NCBI RefSeq assembly: GCF_000004195.4
Contig: NC_030680.2
Coordinates: 145,307,545 to 145,371,544 of the forward strand
DNA length: 64,000 bases
From: Xenopus tropicalis
Lineage: Eukaryota > Chordata > Amphibia > Anura > Pipidae
Reading direction: 5' to 3'
The notes under the pieces are model-generated. The model was given only the letters and a program-made list of their open reading frames with translations. It ran no database searches and had not been told where the DNA came from. Positions 10,968 to 22,030 of the stretch are shown here, piece after piece (position 1 is the first letter of the stretch; each line of letters opens with the position of its first letter). A program made the position numbers and the translations under genes.

Positions 10968-11770
10968 TAGTGATGAGCGTTTTTTTTTTCGCCAGGCATG
11001 GATTCGCAACAAATTTCCGCATTTCACCATTGGCAAACTATTTCGCGAAACGTCCGCAACAATTAGCCGTGGAAAAATTTGTGGGCGCGTCAAAAAAAAG
11101 TTATGGTTGCGTCACAATGGGCGCGGTTCTGTCAAATTGGGCGCGGTTCTGTCAAATTGGGCGCAGTCACGTCAAAATGGTCGCGGTTCTGTCAAATTGG
11201 GGTGCGATCACGTCAAAATGGTCGCGGATCTGTCAAATTGGGGCGTGGTCACGGCAAAACGGTCGCGGTTCTGTCAAATTGGGCGCAGTGATGTCAAACT
11301 GGTCGCGGTTCTGTCAAATTGGGCGCAGTCATGTCAAAATGGTCGCGGTTCTGTCAAATTGGGGCGCGGTCACATCAAAATTGGCGCAGTTCTGTCAAAT
11401 TGGGCGCAGTCACGTCAAAATGGTTGCGGTTCTGTCAAATTGGGGCGCGGTCACGTCAAAATGGTCGCGGTTCTGTCAAATTGGGGCGCGGTCACGTCAA
11501 AATGGTCGTGGTTCTGTCAAATTGGGGCATGGACACGTCTAAATGGTTGCGGTTCTGTCAAATTGGGCGCAGTCACGTCAAAATGGTTGCGGTTCTGTCA
11601 AATTGGGGCATGAACACGTCAAAATGGTTGTGGTTCTGTCAAATTGGGCGCAGTCATGTCAAAATGGGCATGGTTGCGTCAAAGTGGCCACACCCGTAGC
11701 AAAAAAAGACACGGGCAACAAAAAAAAAAGATGTGGGCGACAAAAAAGTCGCTTGTTTTTCGTGCAACAC
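10968..11770 (-). mobile_element. hAT-type MITE with expanded 20/40-bp array, head end missing
   Basis: Opens with TAGTGATGAGCG and the tail-type sequence CGCCAGGCATGGATTCGC. The interior at 11091-11700 is an array of 20-bp half-units (GCGGTTCTGTCAAATTGG and CAGTCACGTCAAAATGGTCG). It is followed by CACGGGCAAC and GGGCGACAAAAAAGTCGC, then fades out at about 11770 without the expected GGGACAGATTCGCTCATCAC end. A 228-codon frame across the array is a repeat artefact. Confidence 0.8.
11091..11700 (+). repeat. 20-bp (40-41-bp dimer) array, ~15 dimers
   Basis: GTCAAATTGG recurs at 11131, 11151, 11191 and then at about 40-41-bp steps. Two half-unit types alternate. All three forward frames stay open for long stretches because the unit lacks stop codons. 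Confidence 0.93.
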
Positions 11771-11907
11771 AACATAATGGCCTTTTTCAACAAAGGGGGA
11801 ATCCAGGAATAATGTGCCTTATTCTCTTTCAAAATATTAATGCATTAATTGCAAAGGACGTCAACTTTTTCCCGGGATTGTAAATAATCTTCTTCAAATC
11901 CATTTCT

Positions 11908-12180
11908 TTAAAGGCCAAGTCAACCCAAAATATAATTTTTTGCCTAATAAAAGAAAAACATAATTCTAAACAACTTTGCAATAAACATTCTTTACAAATG
12001 TGCAATGGTTTTTGACTTATTTGTATATATACAGTAACTGCTATTAGAAGTAGTGCGGCGCAGCCTGACAGACCTGACTCGCTGGAGGAGACTGAGCTTT
12101 GCAACATTGTTTCAAAAGTAACACCCAGCGGTTCAGCAAATGCTGCTATCAACAGCAATTACATTTACGCTTTTAAAGCA
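11908..12180 (+). mobile_element. T2/Kolobok-like MITE fragment
   Basis: Starts TTAAAGGCCAAGTCAACCC, the TTAA+AAGG start typical of Xenopus T2/Kolobok-like elements, and continues with CTAAACAACTTTGCAATAAA. No convincing opposite end is seen, so the 3' boundary is approximate. Confidence 0.45.
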
Positions 12181-12665
12181 CTAGAAAGTTTCAATATATT
12201 CACAATGGAATGTTGATTGGAATTATATTTTCTTTTATTAGGTGTAAAATTGGGGTTATGAAATCCTTGCACCCAGCAAAGCTTCTGTATTCTCACTAAG
12301 CCTTTAGCCCACATACATCCCAAGGACTGGATATGACTCCCTGTAAGACCCTCAAGGCTAACACTTTATATTTTACTTTTTTTTGCTTTAGTCCCCACCA
12401 AGGCCGGGCTGATAGACCAGAGGAGCCTCGGATCCAGACGTCGCCTTCGCTGAGTACCCAACGCTTCTCGCACTGTATTCACACTTTCCATTAAATGCTT
12501 CCAACCTGCAGAATCCGCTGCATTGTGACGCACCTAACGACAAGGTTAATGCACATTCAAGGGATAATGGATATTTGTTGTGTTATTTTCTTCAACTTTC
12601 TGGCTTGTTTGACCTTCAGCCACAGTTAATGTTATATATCAATAGATCTCTTGCTGCCAATAATT
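12181..12665. other. Unique DNA
   Basis: Non-repetitive. A somewhat GC-richer stretch lies at about 12400-12540. No exon or regulatory site can be named from sequence alone. Confidence 0.4.
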
Positions 12666-13605
12666 CAGGCTGAGTTATACAGGGAACTCTGAGTATCACT
12701 CATGCATTATAAGGGATAATGTACCCCCTACTGTAAATGATAAGGATATTAGCAGTCACTGAGGGGTTCTGTGCCCATATAAAGGCACAAGGCTGCAGGC
12801 TGAGTTATACAGGGAACTCTGAGTATCACTCATGTATTATAAGGGATAATGTACCCCCTACTGTAAATGATAAGGATATTAGCAGTCACTGAGGGGTTCT
12901 GTGCCCCCCATATAAAGGCACAAGGCTGCAGGCTGAGTTATACAGGGAACTCTGAGTATCACTCATGTATTATAAGGGATACTGTACCCCCTACTGTAAA
13001 TGATAAGGATATTAGCAGTCACTGAGGGGTTCTGTGCCCATATAAAGGCACAAGGCTGCAGGCTGAGTTATACAGGGAACTCTGAGTATCACTCATGTAT
13101 TATAAGGGATAATGTACCCCCTACTGTAAATGATAAGGATATTAGCAGTCACTGAGGGGTTCTGTGCCCCCCATATAAAGGCACAAGGCTGCAGGCTGAG
13201 TTATACAGGGAACTCTGAGTATCACTCATGTATTATAAGGGATAATGTACCCCCTACTGTAAATGATAAGGATATTAGCAGTCACTGAGGGGTTCTGTGC
13301 CCCCCATATAAAGGCACAAGGCTGCAGGCTGAGTTATACAGGGAACTCTGAGTATCACTCATGTATTATAAGGGATAATGTACCCCCTACTGTAAATGAT
13401 AAGGATATTAGCAGTCACTGAGGGGTTCTGTGCCCATATAAAGGCACAAGGCTGCAGGCTGAGTTATACAGGGAACTCTGAGTATCACTCATGTATTATA
13501 AGGGATAATGTACCCCCTACTGTAAATGATAAGGATATTAGCAGTCACTGAGGGGTTCTGTGCCCATATAAAGGCACAAGGCTGCAGGCTGAGTTATACA
13601 GGGAA
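12666..13605 (+). repeat. Minisatellite, 130/133-bp unit, ~7 copies
   Basis: CAGGCTGAGTTATACAGGG recurs at 12666, 12796, 12929, 13059, 13192, 13325, 13455 and 13585. Spacing is either 130 or 133 bp depending on GTGCCCATAT or GTGCCCCCCATAT. The same unit forms an inverse-orientation array at 36412-37103. Confidence 0.95.
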
Positions 13606-14027
13606 CTTGTCTCCAACTATAAATCACACACTATATGTAGACAAGGTGACACAGAAGGACACTGACAGTTTATAATGTTTCACAGTAAGGTTGCCAGGCT
13701 AACAAAGAAAACTGGAGCAATAGTCCATAAATCAATAAATATAATTAGCTGATGTGAGAAGTAGCTGCTTTTAATACCAAATCACAGGAAGGTGCAGTAA
13801 TAAAATAACTGTTATACATTGTGATGATAACAATATTTTATATTATGTGTATCCTATACAAACACATATCATTACTGTAGCGCAAATGTCCTTATAGGAT
13901 TCTGCATTACATTTCCAGCTAATGTGCAGTTTCACTAAACTCAGCAGCTTGGGAGCCGCAGAACCTGAGAAACTGTAGGTTTTATACATTAAACATGGAG
14001 GTTGGTTCATTTGTAATCAGCGCGGAA
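13606..14027. other. Unique AT-rich DNA
   Basis: No exon, repeat family or array recognised. Confidence 0.45.
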
Positions 14028-14520
14028 TCCCCCCTAATATCCCCACTAATATCCCCCCTAATATCCCCCCTAATATCCCCACTAATATCCCCCCTAATAT
14101 CCCCCCTAATATCCCCACTAATATCCCCACTAATATCCCCACTAATATCCCCCCTAATATCCCCACTAATATCCCCCCTAATATCCCCCCTAATATCCCC
14201 ACTAATATCCCCCCTAATATCCCCCCTAATATTCCCACTAATATCCCCCCTAATATCCCCCCTAATATCCCCACTAATATCCCCCCTAATATCCCCACTA
14301 ATATCCCCCCTAATATCCCCCCTAATATCCCCACTAATATCCCCCCTAATATCCCCACTAATATGCCCCCTAATATCCCCCCTAATATCCCCACTAATAT
14401 CCCCCCTAATATCCCCACTAATATCCCCCCTAATATCCCCCCTAATATCCCCCCTAATATCCCCACTAATATCCCCACTAATATCCCCCCTAATATCCCC
14501 CCTAATATCCCCCCTAACAT
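14028..14520. repeat. 12-bp minisatellite, about 41 units
   Basis: Units of CCCCCCTAATAT and CCCCACTAATAT alternate irregularly. The complementary strand is (GGGGGGATATTA)n. Translation gives ISPL-type, NIPP-type and GDIR/GILG-type four-residue repeats on both strands, so the 167-232-codon frames here are artefacts. Confidence 0.96.
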
Positions 14521-14644
14521 CCCTCCCTTCCAAGTTTTGTTCTTTGGTTTCTCCTTTTGATTCGTTGCTAAATAAAAAGGGGTTTCAACGTTTTGCTCTC
14601 CAGGCGATGTTACACAACAGGGGCGCAGATACAGCTACGGAAGC

Positions 14645-17130
14645 CCGGAAGGGGGCCCAGCCTGAAGGCCAGTTAGGGGGGAATTTGGGGTGAGTGCTTA
14701 TTTGTGCCCTGGGTACCCCTGGAACTATAGCAGGGTGACTGTTACCCCAATGTTTCTATATATCTGTAACCTTGTTATGGGCTAAGGGGGCCCAGCCTGA
14801 AGGCCAGTTAGGGGGGGATTTGGGGTGAGCGCTTATTTGTGCCCTGGGTACCCCTGGAACTATAGCAGGGTGACTGTTACCCCAATGTTTCTTTATATCT
14901 GTAACCTTGTTATGGGCTAAGGGGGCCCAGCCTGAAGGCCAGTTAGGGGGAGATTTGGGGTGAGCGCTTATTTGTGCCCTGGGTACCCCTGGAACTATAG
15001 CAGGGTGACTGTTACCCCAATGTTTCTATATATCTGTAACCTTGTTATGGGCTAAGGGGGCCCAGCCTGAAGGCCAGTTAGGGGGGGATTTGGGGTGAGC
15101 GCTTATTTGTGCCCTGGGTACCCCTGGAACTATAGCAGGGTGACTGTTACCCCAATGTTTCTTTATATCTGTAACCTTGTTATGGGCTAAGGGGGCCCAG
15201 CCTGAAGGCCAGTTAGGGGGGGATTTGGGGTGAGCGCTTATTTGTGCCCTGGGTACCCCTGGAACTATAGCAGGGTGACTGTTACCCCAATGTTTCTTTA
15301 TATCTGTAACCTTGTTATGGGCTTAGGGGGCCCAGCCTGAAGGCCAGTTAGGGGGGGATTTGGGGTGAGTGCTTATTTGTGCCCTGGGTACCCCTGGAAC
15401 TATAGCAGGGTGACTGTTACCCCAATGTTTCTATATATCTGTAACCTTGTTATGGGCTAAGGGGGCCCAGCCTGAAGGCCAGTTAGGGGGGATTTGGGGT
15501 GAGCGCTTATTTGTGCCCTGGGTACCCCTGGAACTATAGCAGGGTGACTGTTACCCCAATGTTTCTTTATATCTGTAACCTTGTTATGGGCTAAGGGGGC
15601 CCAGCCTGAAGGCCAGTTAGGGGGAGATTTGGGGTGAGCGCTTATTTGTGCCCTGGGTACCCCTGGAACTATAGCAGGGTGACTGTTACCCCAATGTTTC
15701 TATATATCTGTAACCTTGTTATGGGCTAAGGGGGCCCAGCCTGAAGGCCAGTTAGGGGGGGATTTGGGGTGAGCGCTTATTTGTGCCCTGGGTACCCCTG
15801 GAACTATAGCAGGGTGACTGTTACCCCAATGTTTCTTTATATCTGTAACCTTGTTATGGGCTAAGGGGGCCCAGCCTGAAGGCCAGTTAGGGGGGGATTT
15901 GGGGTGAGCGCTTATTTGTGCCCTGGGTACCCCTGGAACTATAGCAGGGTGACTGTTACCCCCAATGTTTCTTTATATCTGTAACCTTGTTATGGGCTAA
16001 GGGGGCCCAGCCTGAAGGCCAGTTAGGGGGGGATTTGGGGTGAGTGCTTATTTGTGCCCTGGGTACCCCTGGAACTATAGCAGGGTGACTGTTACCCCAA
16101 TGTCTCTTTATATCTGTAACCTTGTTATGGGCTAAGGGGGCCCAGCCTGAAGGCCAGTTAGGGGGGGATTTGGGGTGAGCGCTTATTTGTGCCCTGGGTA
16201 CCCCTGGAACTATAGTAGGGTGACTGTTACCCCAATGTTTATATATCTGTAACCTTGTTATGGGCTAAGGGGGCCCAGCCTGAAGGCCAGTTAGGGGGGG
16301 ATTTGGGGTGAGCGCTTATTTGTGCCCTGGGTACCCCTGGAACTATAGCAGGGTGACTGTTACCCCAGTGTTTCTATATATCTGTAACCTTGTTATGGGC
16401 TAAGGGGGCCCAGCCTGAAGGCCAGTTAGGGGGGGATTTGGGGTGAGCGCTTATTTGTGCCCTGGGTACCCCTGGAACTATAGCAGGGTGACTGTTACCC
16501 CAATGTCTCTTTATATCTGTAACCTTGTTATGGCTAAGGGGGCCCAGCCTGAAGGCCAGTTAGGGGGGGATTTGGGTGAGCGCTTATTTGTGCCCTGGGT
16601 ACCCCTGGAACTATAGCAGGGTGACTGTTACCCCAGTGTTTCTATATATCTGTAACCTTGTTATGGGCTAAGGGGGCCCAGCCTGAAGGCCAGTTAGGGG
16701 GGGATTTGGGGTGAGCGCTTATTTGTGCCCTGGGTACCCCTGGAACTATAGCAGGGTGACTGTTACCCCAATGTCTCTTTATATCTGTAACCTTGTTATG
16801 GGCTAAGGGGGCCCAGCCTGAAGGCCAGTTAGGGGGGGATTTGGGGTGAGCGCTTATTTGTGCCCTGGGTACCCCTGGAACTATAGCAGGGTGACTGTTA
16901 CCCCAGTGTTTCTATATATCTGTAACCTTGTTATGGGCTAAGGGGGCCCAGCCTGAAGGCCAGTTAGGGGGGGGGATTTGGGGTGAGCGCTTATTTGTGC
17001 CCTGGGTACCCCTGGAACTATAGCATGGTGACTGATACCCCAATGTTTCTATATATCTGTAACCTTGTTATGGGCTAAGGGGGCCCAGCCTGAAGGCCAG
17101 TTAGGGGGGGATTTGGGGTGAGTGCTTATT
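14645..17130 (+). repeat. 135-bp minisatellite, ~18 copies
   Basis: GGGGGCCCAGCCTGAAGGCC starts at 14651, 14786, 14921 and so on with a 135-bp period. The unit contains GCGCTTATTTGTGCCC, TGGGTACCCCTGG and ATCTGTAACCTTGTTATGGG. Copies differ at TTTCTATATA/TTTCTTTATA/TCTCTTTATA and in G-run length. The later copies alternate two types, a 270-bp higher-order unit. A second array is at 50490. Confidence 0.97.
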
Positions 17131-17617
17131 TGGGCCTTTAGTAGCCTGATGGTAGATCTGCAGCCAATATTATGGATTACTGTGCTTGTTGGCTTGTTCT
17201 GTGGATCTAGGCTTTGTGCCAGACGCTGTTCTTCTCTTCTGAACAGAAGATCTAAGGGAACCAAATCACTGCTTTATACATTCCCCAGGGCCCTCCAACT
17301 TCTATATATGACATCATAGTAATATAATCTTGTTTTTGCCGTATGCGTTATATCGGATCATTAGCCCAGCCACGTAGGAAACCCTAAATAGCTTTACATT
17401 ACACTGACTCACCGCGTTCTATAGGTATTTAAATACAAAATCACCTGGTGCCTTTTTTTAATTTAGAAAATGAGCTTTGGGTAATGGCAATGTTGCCCCA
17501 GGGAAATTCCTACTATAACTACTGCAGATCGACGGATCAGTCGCCAACGGCCTGGAAACAACTGCAGGTTTAGAAAGTGCCAAATCCAAAATGTTTTTTA
17601 AAATCTGCATTTCTGGG
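17131..17617. other. Unique DNA
   Basis: No repeat or exon recognised. Short frames at 17049-17319 run from the array edge into unique sequence and are not credible genes. Confidence 0.45.
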
Positions 17618-18140
17618 TTAAAGGAGACATATTGGATAAATAGGAAAAACCCTAACCCTGTAGGCAGTTATGAATAATATACGGCGCTGGTTTCCCTTTG
17701 GGCTAAACATTAACCCTATCTGTAACAATGGCCCCTTTATTGGAGCTCCCTATAGATCCTCTCAGGTCCCTGTCTGTTTTTCAAATGCAGGGTGGGCGTG
17801 TCCTAACATTCCCTGCCAGAAGCACAGTAGGAGGGGGATAGCCAATCACAGCCCTGCAGTCACACAAGCACAGACAGACTTCAGTTCCCTATCAGGTCAG
17901 CCTAGCTGCTGATTGGTTCCTATCCTACAGTGCAGTGTGCTGAGTGCCGCCGCCCCCCTGCACAGCCTGGGATAGGAGGCAGCAGGAAGTGGAATAGGTG
18001 GGCGGGACTAGTGGCGTTTTGGGGGAATTTCTCAATAAATCAGTCCGAAACACAACTTTTTTAAGGACAATCCTTCTATATCTAGAGAAGTATAATTCAC
18101 TGGTACATTCTTAATTTTTATATGATATGTCTCCTTTGAA
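17618..18140 (-). mobile_element. T2/Kolobok-like MITE, nearly full length
   Basis: The left end is TTAAAGGAGACATATTGG and the right end is ATATGTCTCCTTTGAA, a clear terminal inverted repeat with TTAA (one side mutated). The interior carries GGTGGGCGTGTCCTAAC, GCTGATTGGTTCCTATCC and GCAGGAAGTGG. It is the reverse complement of the copies at 18237 and 45962. No transposase is present. Confidence 0.75.
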
Positions 18141-18236
18141 GGCAGTGACATTATACGGAACATGAGAAAACTGCAGCCAAAGACTTCCAGAGCATTGGAG
18201 AGAAGGAAAGAGAAGAATAAATGGAAAAAGCTCTTT

Positions 18237-18645
18237 TTAAAGGGGAAGTATTGTGTGAAAATTAATATTGTGCCGATAAATTGTACTCATCTAAATGCAG
18301 AAGGAATATTCTGAGAAACGTACTGTTTTGGGCTAATTTATTGAACATTTCTCCAAAAACCCCTCTAGTCCCACCCATTTGTCCCACTTCCTGCTGCCTC
18401 CTTTCCCAGGCTGAGCAGGGGGGGCGGCAGCACTCAGCACACTGCACTGTAGGATAGGAACCAATCAGCAGCTAGGCTGACCTGATAGGGAACTGAAGCC
18501 TGTCTTTGCATATGTAACTTCAAGGCTGTGATTGGCTACTTCTTTCCTACTGTGCTTCTGGCAGGAACCGTTAGGACACGCCCACCCCTCATTTGAAACA
18601 CAGACAGGGACCTGAGAGGATCCAATAAAGGGGCCATAATTTCCT
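18237..18645 (+). mobile_element. T2/Kolobok-like MITE, 3' truncated
   Basis: Starts TTAAAGGGGAAGTATTGTG and follows the 45962 copy through CCCACTTCCTGCTGCC, GGATAGGAACCAATCAGC and TTAGGACACGCCCACCC. It loses similarity after GAGGATCCAATAAAGGGGCC. With the copy at 17618 it makes an inverted pair with a ~96-bp spacer. Confidence 0.72.
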
Positions 18646-19794
18646 TTTTGGAACCATATGCCTGATATCTGAAATGCAGCTGAAGCCAAACTTTATCAGT
18701 TGCACAGACTGTAACCATCAAATTGCCCATAATAAAAAATGGTGTTAGCAGGAGAAGGGCTTATTTGGCCGGACATAAATGACGAATGTGTATTAATTTC
18801 CTGGCTCTATCTCTGGCTGCCAGTATTCCCAGCAAGCAGGGTGTTTGCTTTGTCATATGAAGGGGAAGCCTCTGGAAGGACAGATGTTTGTTTTTAATCA
18901 TATTTTATTAAAATACAGATTAAGGATCACAGGGACTTGGGACCTCGGGCGCCAACATACAGATACAGGGAATGCTGGGTAATAGATAAGCATCCTATCA
19001 GAGTCTGTGTGAGCCCTAGCAATCTGAATCCCATTTGGACACTGAGCTGAAGGTCCCAGTAGCAGGGAGATATTATAATACTAACCCAGGCTATAGCACT
19101 GCAATCATCATTGATTGGCTAAGAATGGGTTAATGGACCACTTCAAACATTTACTCAAGTCCCCTGCATACGCCTGTATGTGTGTGTATATATGCACATC
19201 TTCTCCCTATATTCTGTTCACTTAAATAACAAAATAGGGGCAGCAAAGAAGAAAATAAATATAAACAATAAATGTAATCAATACAGCTGAATAGATTTCC
19301 CAAACACAACCCAGAAACCCCTAATATCCCTATCACTGTAATCTGTTCCTTCAAAAAGTATCAATTAATCCCATTTTTATATGCTGAAATCCAGCTGCAA
19401 AACAGTTCTACTCTTTCTGCATCATTTGAAATCCTGGCAGGGGAGGAGGGACTAAAACACTGATGTTACAAATTGTAGCAACTTCTCCACAGCTTACAGA
19501 CAGCATGCAGGAACTACATAACCCACAATGCATTGCACTGGGATGTTCCTTTCCTTATTGACATCATGTGTGCAGCAGGGAATTGTGGGATTGGGAGGAG
19601 GCAGGCTGAAGGCAGGCTGGGGACAGGCGACTACTGTACTGGGCTACAAAACCCTGGACAAAGCCATATCCCAGAATGCTCTATTACCAAAATAATCAAA
19701 TATTTTTGAAATTGTAGGAAAACCCTGCTGTGAATAAAACACTGGCATTTACCTGCTTTAAGTTACCTTACAGAGGTATTGGCACTGAAGTATT
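18646..19794. other. Unique DNA, no exon recognised
   Basis: Contains a short TG/TA run near 19176-19190, and AATGCATTGCACTGGG plus GGGAATTGTGGGATTGGG stretches near 19530-19600 that resemble old dispersed repeats but cannot be bounded. Confidence 0.4.
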
Positions 19795-19835
19795 ATTATT
19801 ATTATTAATAACATTTATTTATAAAGAATTGTAGG
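19795..19835 (-). mobile_element. (TTA)n plus L2-like tail remnant
   Basis: (TTA)n followed by ATAACATTTATTTATAAAG, the reverse complement of the CTTTATAAATAAATGTTAATA tail seen at 5121-5145. Only the extreme 3' tail is recognisable. Confidence 0.4.
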
Positions 19836-19926
19836 GCAGTAGATCAACAAGCTTAGTGAGCATGCCATCAGTAATGGCAACTCATAATGGCAAAGTATGG
19901 GCAGGTTTGGGTGAAAAGATTATCAG

Positions 19927-20228
19927 TAGTGATGGGTGAAAAAATTCGCCAGGCATGGATTCGCGGTGAATTTCTGAGTTTCGCCAATGGCGTTTTTTTT
20001 AGCAAAAGGGGCGTCAAAATTCACTGTGTGTCAAAAAATTGTCGCGCATCAAAAGAATTGTCTCGCACCAAAAGAATTGTTGCGCGTCAAGCGTATTGTT
20101 GCCTGCGATAAGTTTTTTTTGACATGTGACATTTTCCACGTTTTGCGGATTTTTTTGCCGTTTTGCGAATCTTTTAAAAGATTCACTCATTTTTCGGCGA
20201 AAAAAAACAGGACAGATTCGCTCATTTT
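19927..20228 (-). mobile_element. hAT-type MITE (TAGTGATGAGC family), left of a head-to-head pair
   Basis: The tail-type left end is TAGTGATGGGTG...CGCCAGGCATGGATTCGC; the head-type right end is CAGGACAGATTCGCTCATT. The interior holds short units such as CAAAAGAATTGTTGCGCG. It directly abuts the next copy. Confidence 0.78.
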
Positions 20229-20512
20229 TAGTGATAAGCGAATATGTTCCGTTTCACTTCACCTTGAAGTTCGCAAAACAACAAGAAAATTCGCGAAATG
20301 GCGAAAAATCAGCGAACCGCATTCATTGTGCAACTTTTTTGTCGCCTGCGTCTTTTTTTGTCGCCTGCGCCCATTTTTTTACGCAACTGCGCACAATTGG
20401 CTGAATTTTTCCGCTGCAAATTTTCACAAAAGTTTCGCAAAACAATCGCCAAACGTGAAATGCGGAAATTCGCTGCGAAACCATGCCTGGCGGAAAAATG
20501 TGCTCATCGCTA
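20229..20512 (+). mobile_element. hAT-type MITE (TAGTGATGAGC family), right of a head-to-head pair
   Basis: The head end is TAGTGATAAGCGAATATG; the tail end is CGAAACCATGCCTGGCG...GTGCTCATCGCTA. The start shares its TA with the end of the preceding copy, so the two are joined with no spacer. The 195-codon frame across the pair is not a gene. Confidence 0.78.
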
Positions 20513-21056
20513 GTCATTTTTTGTTCTGTTTGAGATCCAGAACTCCAGTCTGGTCTGTTTTTGACCGTGTTTGAATCTATAGGTACTAAGATTGCCCTGT
20601 ACATTTTTAACTCTTGATTTTTCCACTCTTTTCTTGTTTTTTTTAATTATGGATTGTTTTTAATAAAGTTTGATTTTATTTTTAACATTGGTGTGCCATT
20701 CATTTTGTGTCTTCCTTTTTCACCTGTTTGAGATCCAGTGATCCAATGCGGATATCGTTTGCGTACAGGGATTCCCAGAAGTCCAAAATGGATTGTATTT
20801 GGCTAAACACACATTTTATTGACAATCAGCAACATGTTTAATGAATTGACACATTTATCAAAGCAAATCAAAGTGTCGATATATCAGAATGTATCTGATT
20901 GCACGAAGCAGTCAACAGGATTCTGTTCTGATTCATTAATCCCCAATGCAAATGAACGGGGGGGGGGGGGGGGGGGATTAATGGTGCAGTTAAACCGTTT
21001 CCCATTGTGGAACAAGTCATTTCAGTGCAGAAGCCAGTAAATCTGAGCTGAACTGT
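20513..21056. other. Unique DNA with a G19 run
   Basis: A 19-G homopolymer lies at 20958-20976. CTGTTTGAGATCCAG occurs twice (about 20526 and 20726), flanking an AT-rich segment with AATAAA. This could be a target duplication of a small insertion, but no poly-A or family identity supports it. Confidence 0.4.
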
Positions 21057-21268
21057 GTAAAGGTCCCCATACACGGTAAGATCCGCTCGCTTGGAGACGT
21101 CGCCAAGTGAGCGGATCTTCCCCCAATATCCTCAAATACGGGTGGGCAATATCGGGGAGCTTGAAGTCGGCCAGGCCCCTCGGTTCTGCCCCTACATGGG
21201 CAGATAAGCTGCCGAGTTGGTCCAATATGGGACCGATATCAGCAGCTTCTATCGGCCCGTGTATGGGG

Positions 21269-22015
21269 TAGTGATGAGCGAATCTGTTCCGTTTCGCTTC
21301 GCCGAAAAATTCGCAAATCTTTCAAAAGATCCGCGAAACAGCGAAAAATCCGCGAAACGTGGAAAATGTCGTGCGACAAAAAAAATTTGTCGCCCGTGGC
21401 TATTATTTTGTCACGCGGCTATTGTGTTGTCGCCCCCGCGGCTATTATTTTGTCACGCGCTATTGTTTCGTTGCCCGCAGCTATTATTTTGCCACGCAGC
21501 TATTGTTTCGTCACCCGCAGCTATTATTTTGTCTAGCGGCTATTGTTTCATCGCCCGCAGCTATTATTTTGTCTAGCGGCTATTGTTTCATCGCCCGCAG
21601 CTATTATTTTGCCGCGCAGCTATTGTTTCGTCACCCGCGGCTATTATTTTGTCTAGCGGCTATTGTTTCATCGCCCGCAGCTATTATTTTGTCTAGCGGC
21701 TATTGTTTCGTCGCCCCGCGGCTATTATTTTGTCGCGCAGCTATTGTTTCGTCGCCCGCGGCTATTATTTTGTCTCGCGGCTACTGTTTCGTCGCCCGCG
21801 GCTATTATTTTGTCGCACGGCTATTGTTTTGTCGCCCGCGGCTATTATTTTGTCGCCCGCGACTATTCTTTTTTGACGCCGGGGACAATTTTTGGACGTG
21901 CGGCGAATTTTTCCGCGGCAAAATTTTTCATCCGTTCCGCGAAACAATCCGCCAATGGCGAAACATGGAAATTCGCTGCTAATCCATGCCTGGCGAAACT
22001 TTTCGCCCATCACTA
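21269..22015 (+). mobile_element. hAT-type MITE nested in another MITE, 8-bp TSD
   Basis: Begins TAGTGATGAGCGAATCTG and ends TCGCCCATCACTA. It is flanked by perfect GTATGGGG duplications at 21261-21268 and 22016-22023, the 8-bp size expected of the hAT superfamily. The TAGTG start fits hAT ends as well. The interior is a 40-bp array (21395-21870). No transposase is encoded. Confidence 0.88.
21395..21870. repeat. 40-bp array (20-bp half-units), ~12 copies
   Basis: CTATTATTTTGTC and CTATTGTTTCGTC half-units alternate, each followed by a GCCCGCGG-like box. Positions 21400, 21442, 21481 and 21521 show the 40-bp step. The overlapping 119-207-codon frames are array artefacts. Confidence 0.92.
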
Positions 22016-22030
22016 GTATGGGGACCTTAA

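Larger units (their letters stand above)
21058..22030. mobile_element. MITE with AAGGTCCCCATACACGG ends, split by a hAT
   Basis: The left end is TAAAGGTCCCCATACACGG at about 21058. The right end is CCGTGTATGGGG...ACCTTAAA, interrupted at 21268 and resuming at 22024. Internally there is CCGAGTTGGTCC and GCAGCTTCTATCGG. Without the insert the element is about 220 bp. Confidence 0.7.

Noticed and set aside
10927..11699. 228-codon frame with repeated SVKLG / SNWA motifs
   Set aside because: 20/40-bp array inside a hAT MITE, open in several frames.
13982..14693. Four-residue repeat proteins on both strands (up to 232 codons)
   Set aside because: Direct translation of a 12-bp minisatellite.
19987..20574. 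195-codon frame with Phe/Cys/Arg-rich composition
   Set aside because: It runs through a head-to-head pair of hAT MITEs whose CG-rich, TTTT-rich units give spurious frames.
20526..20740. Processed pseudogene or SINE flanked by CTGTTTGAGATCCAG repeats
   Set aside because: Direct repeats are present, but there is no poly-A, no family identity and no inverted ends; left as unassigned.
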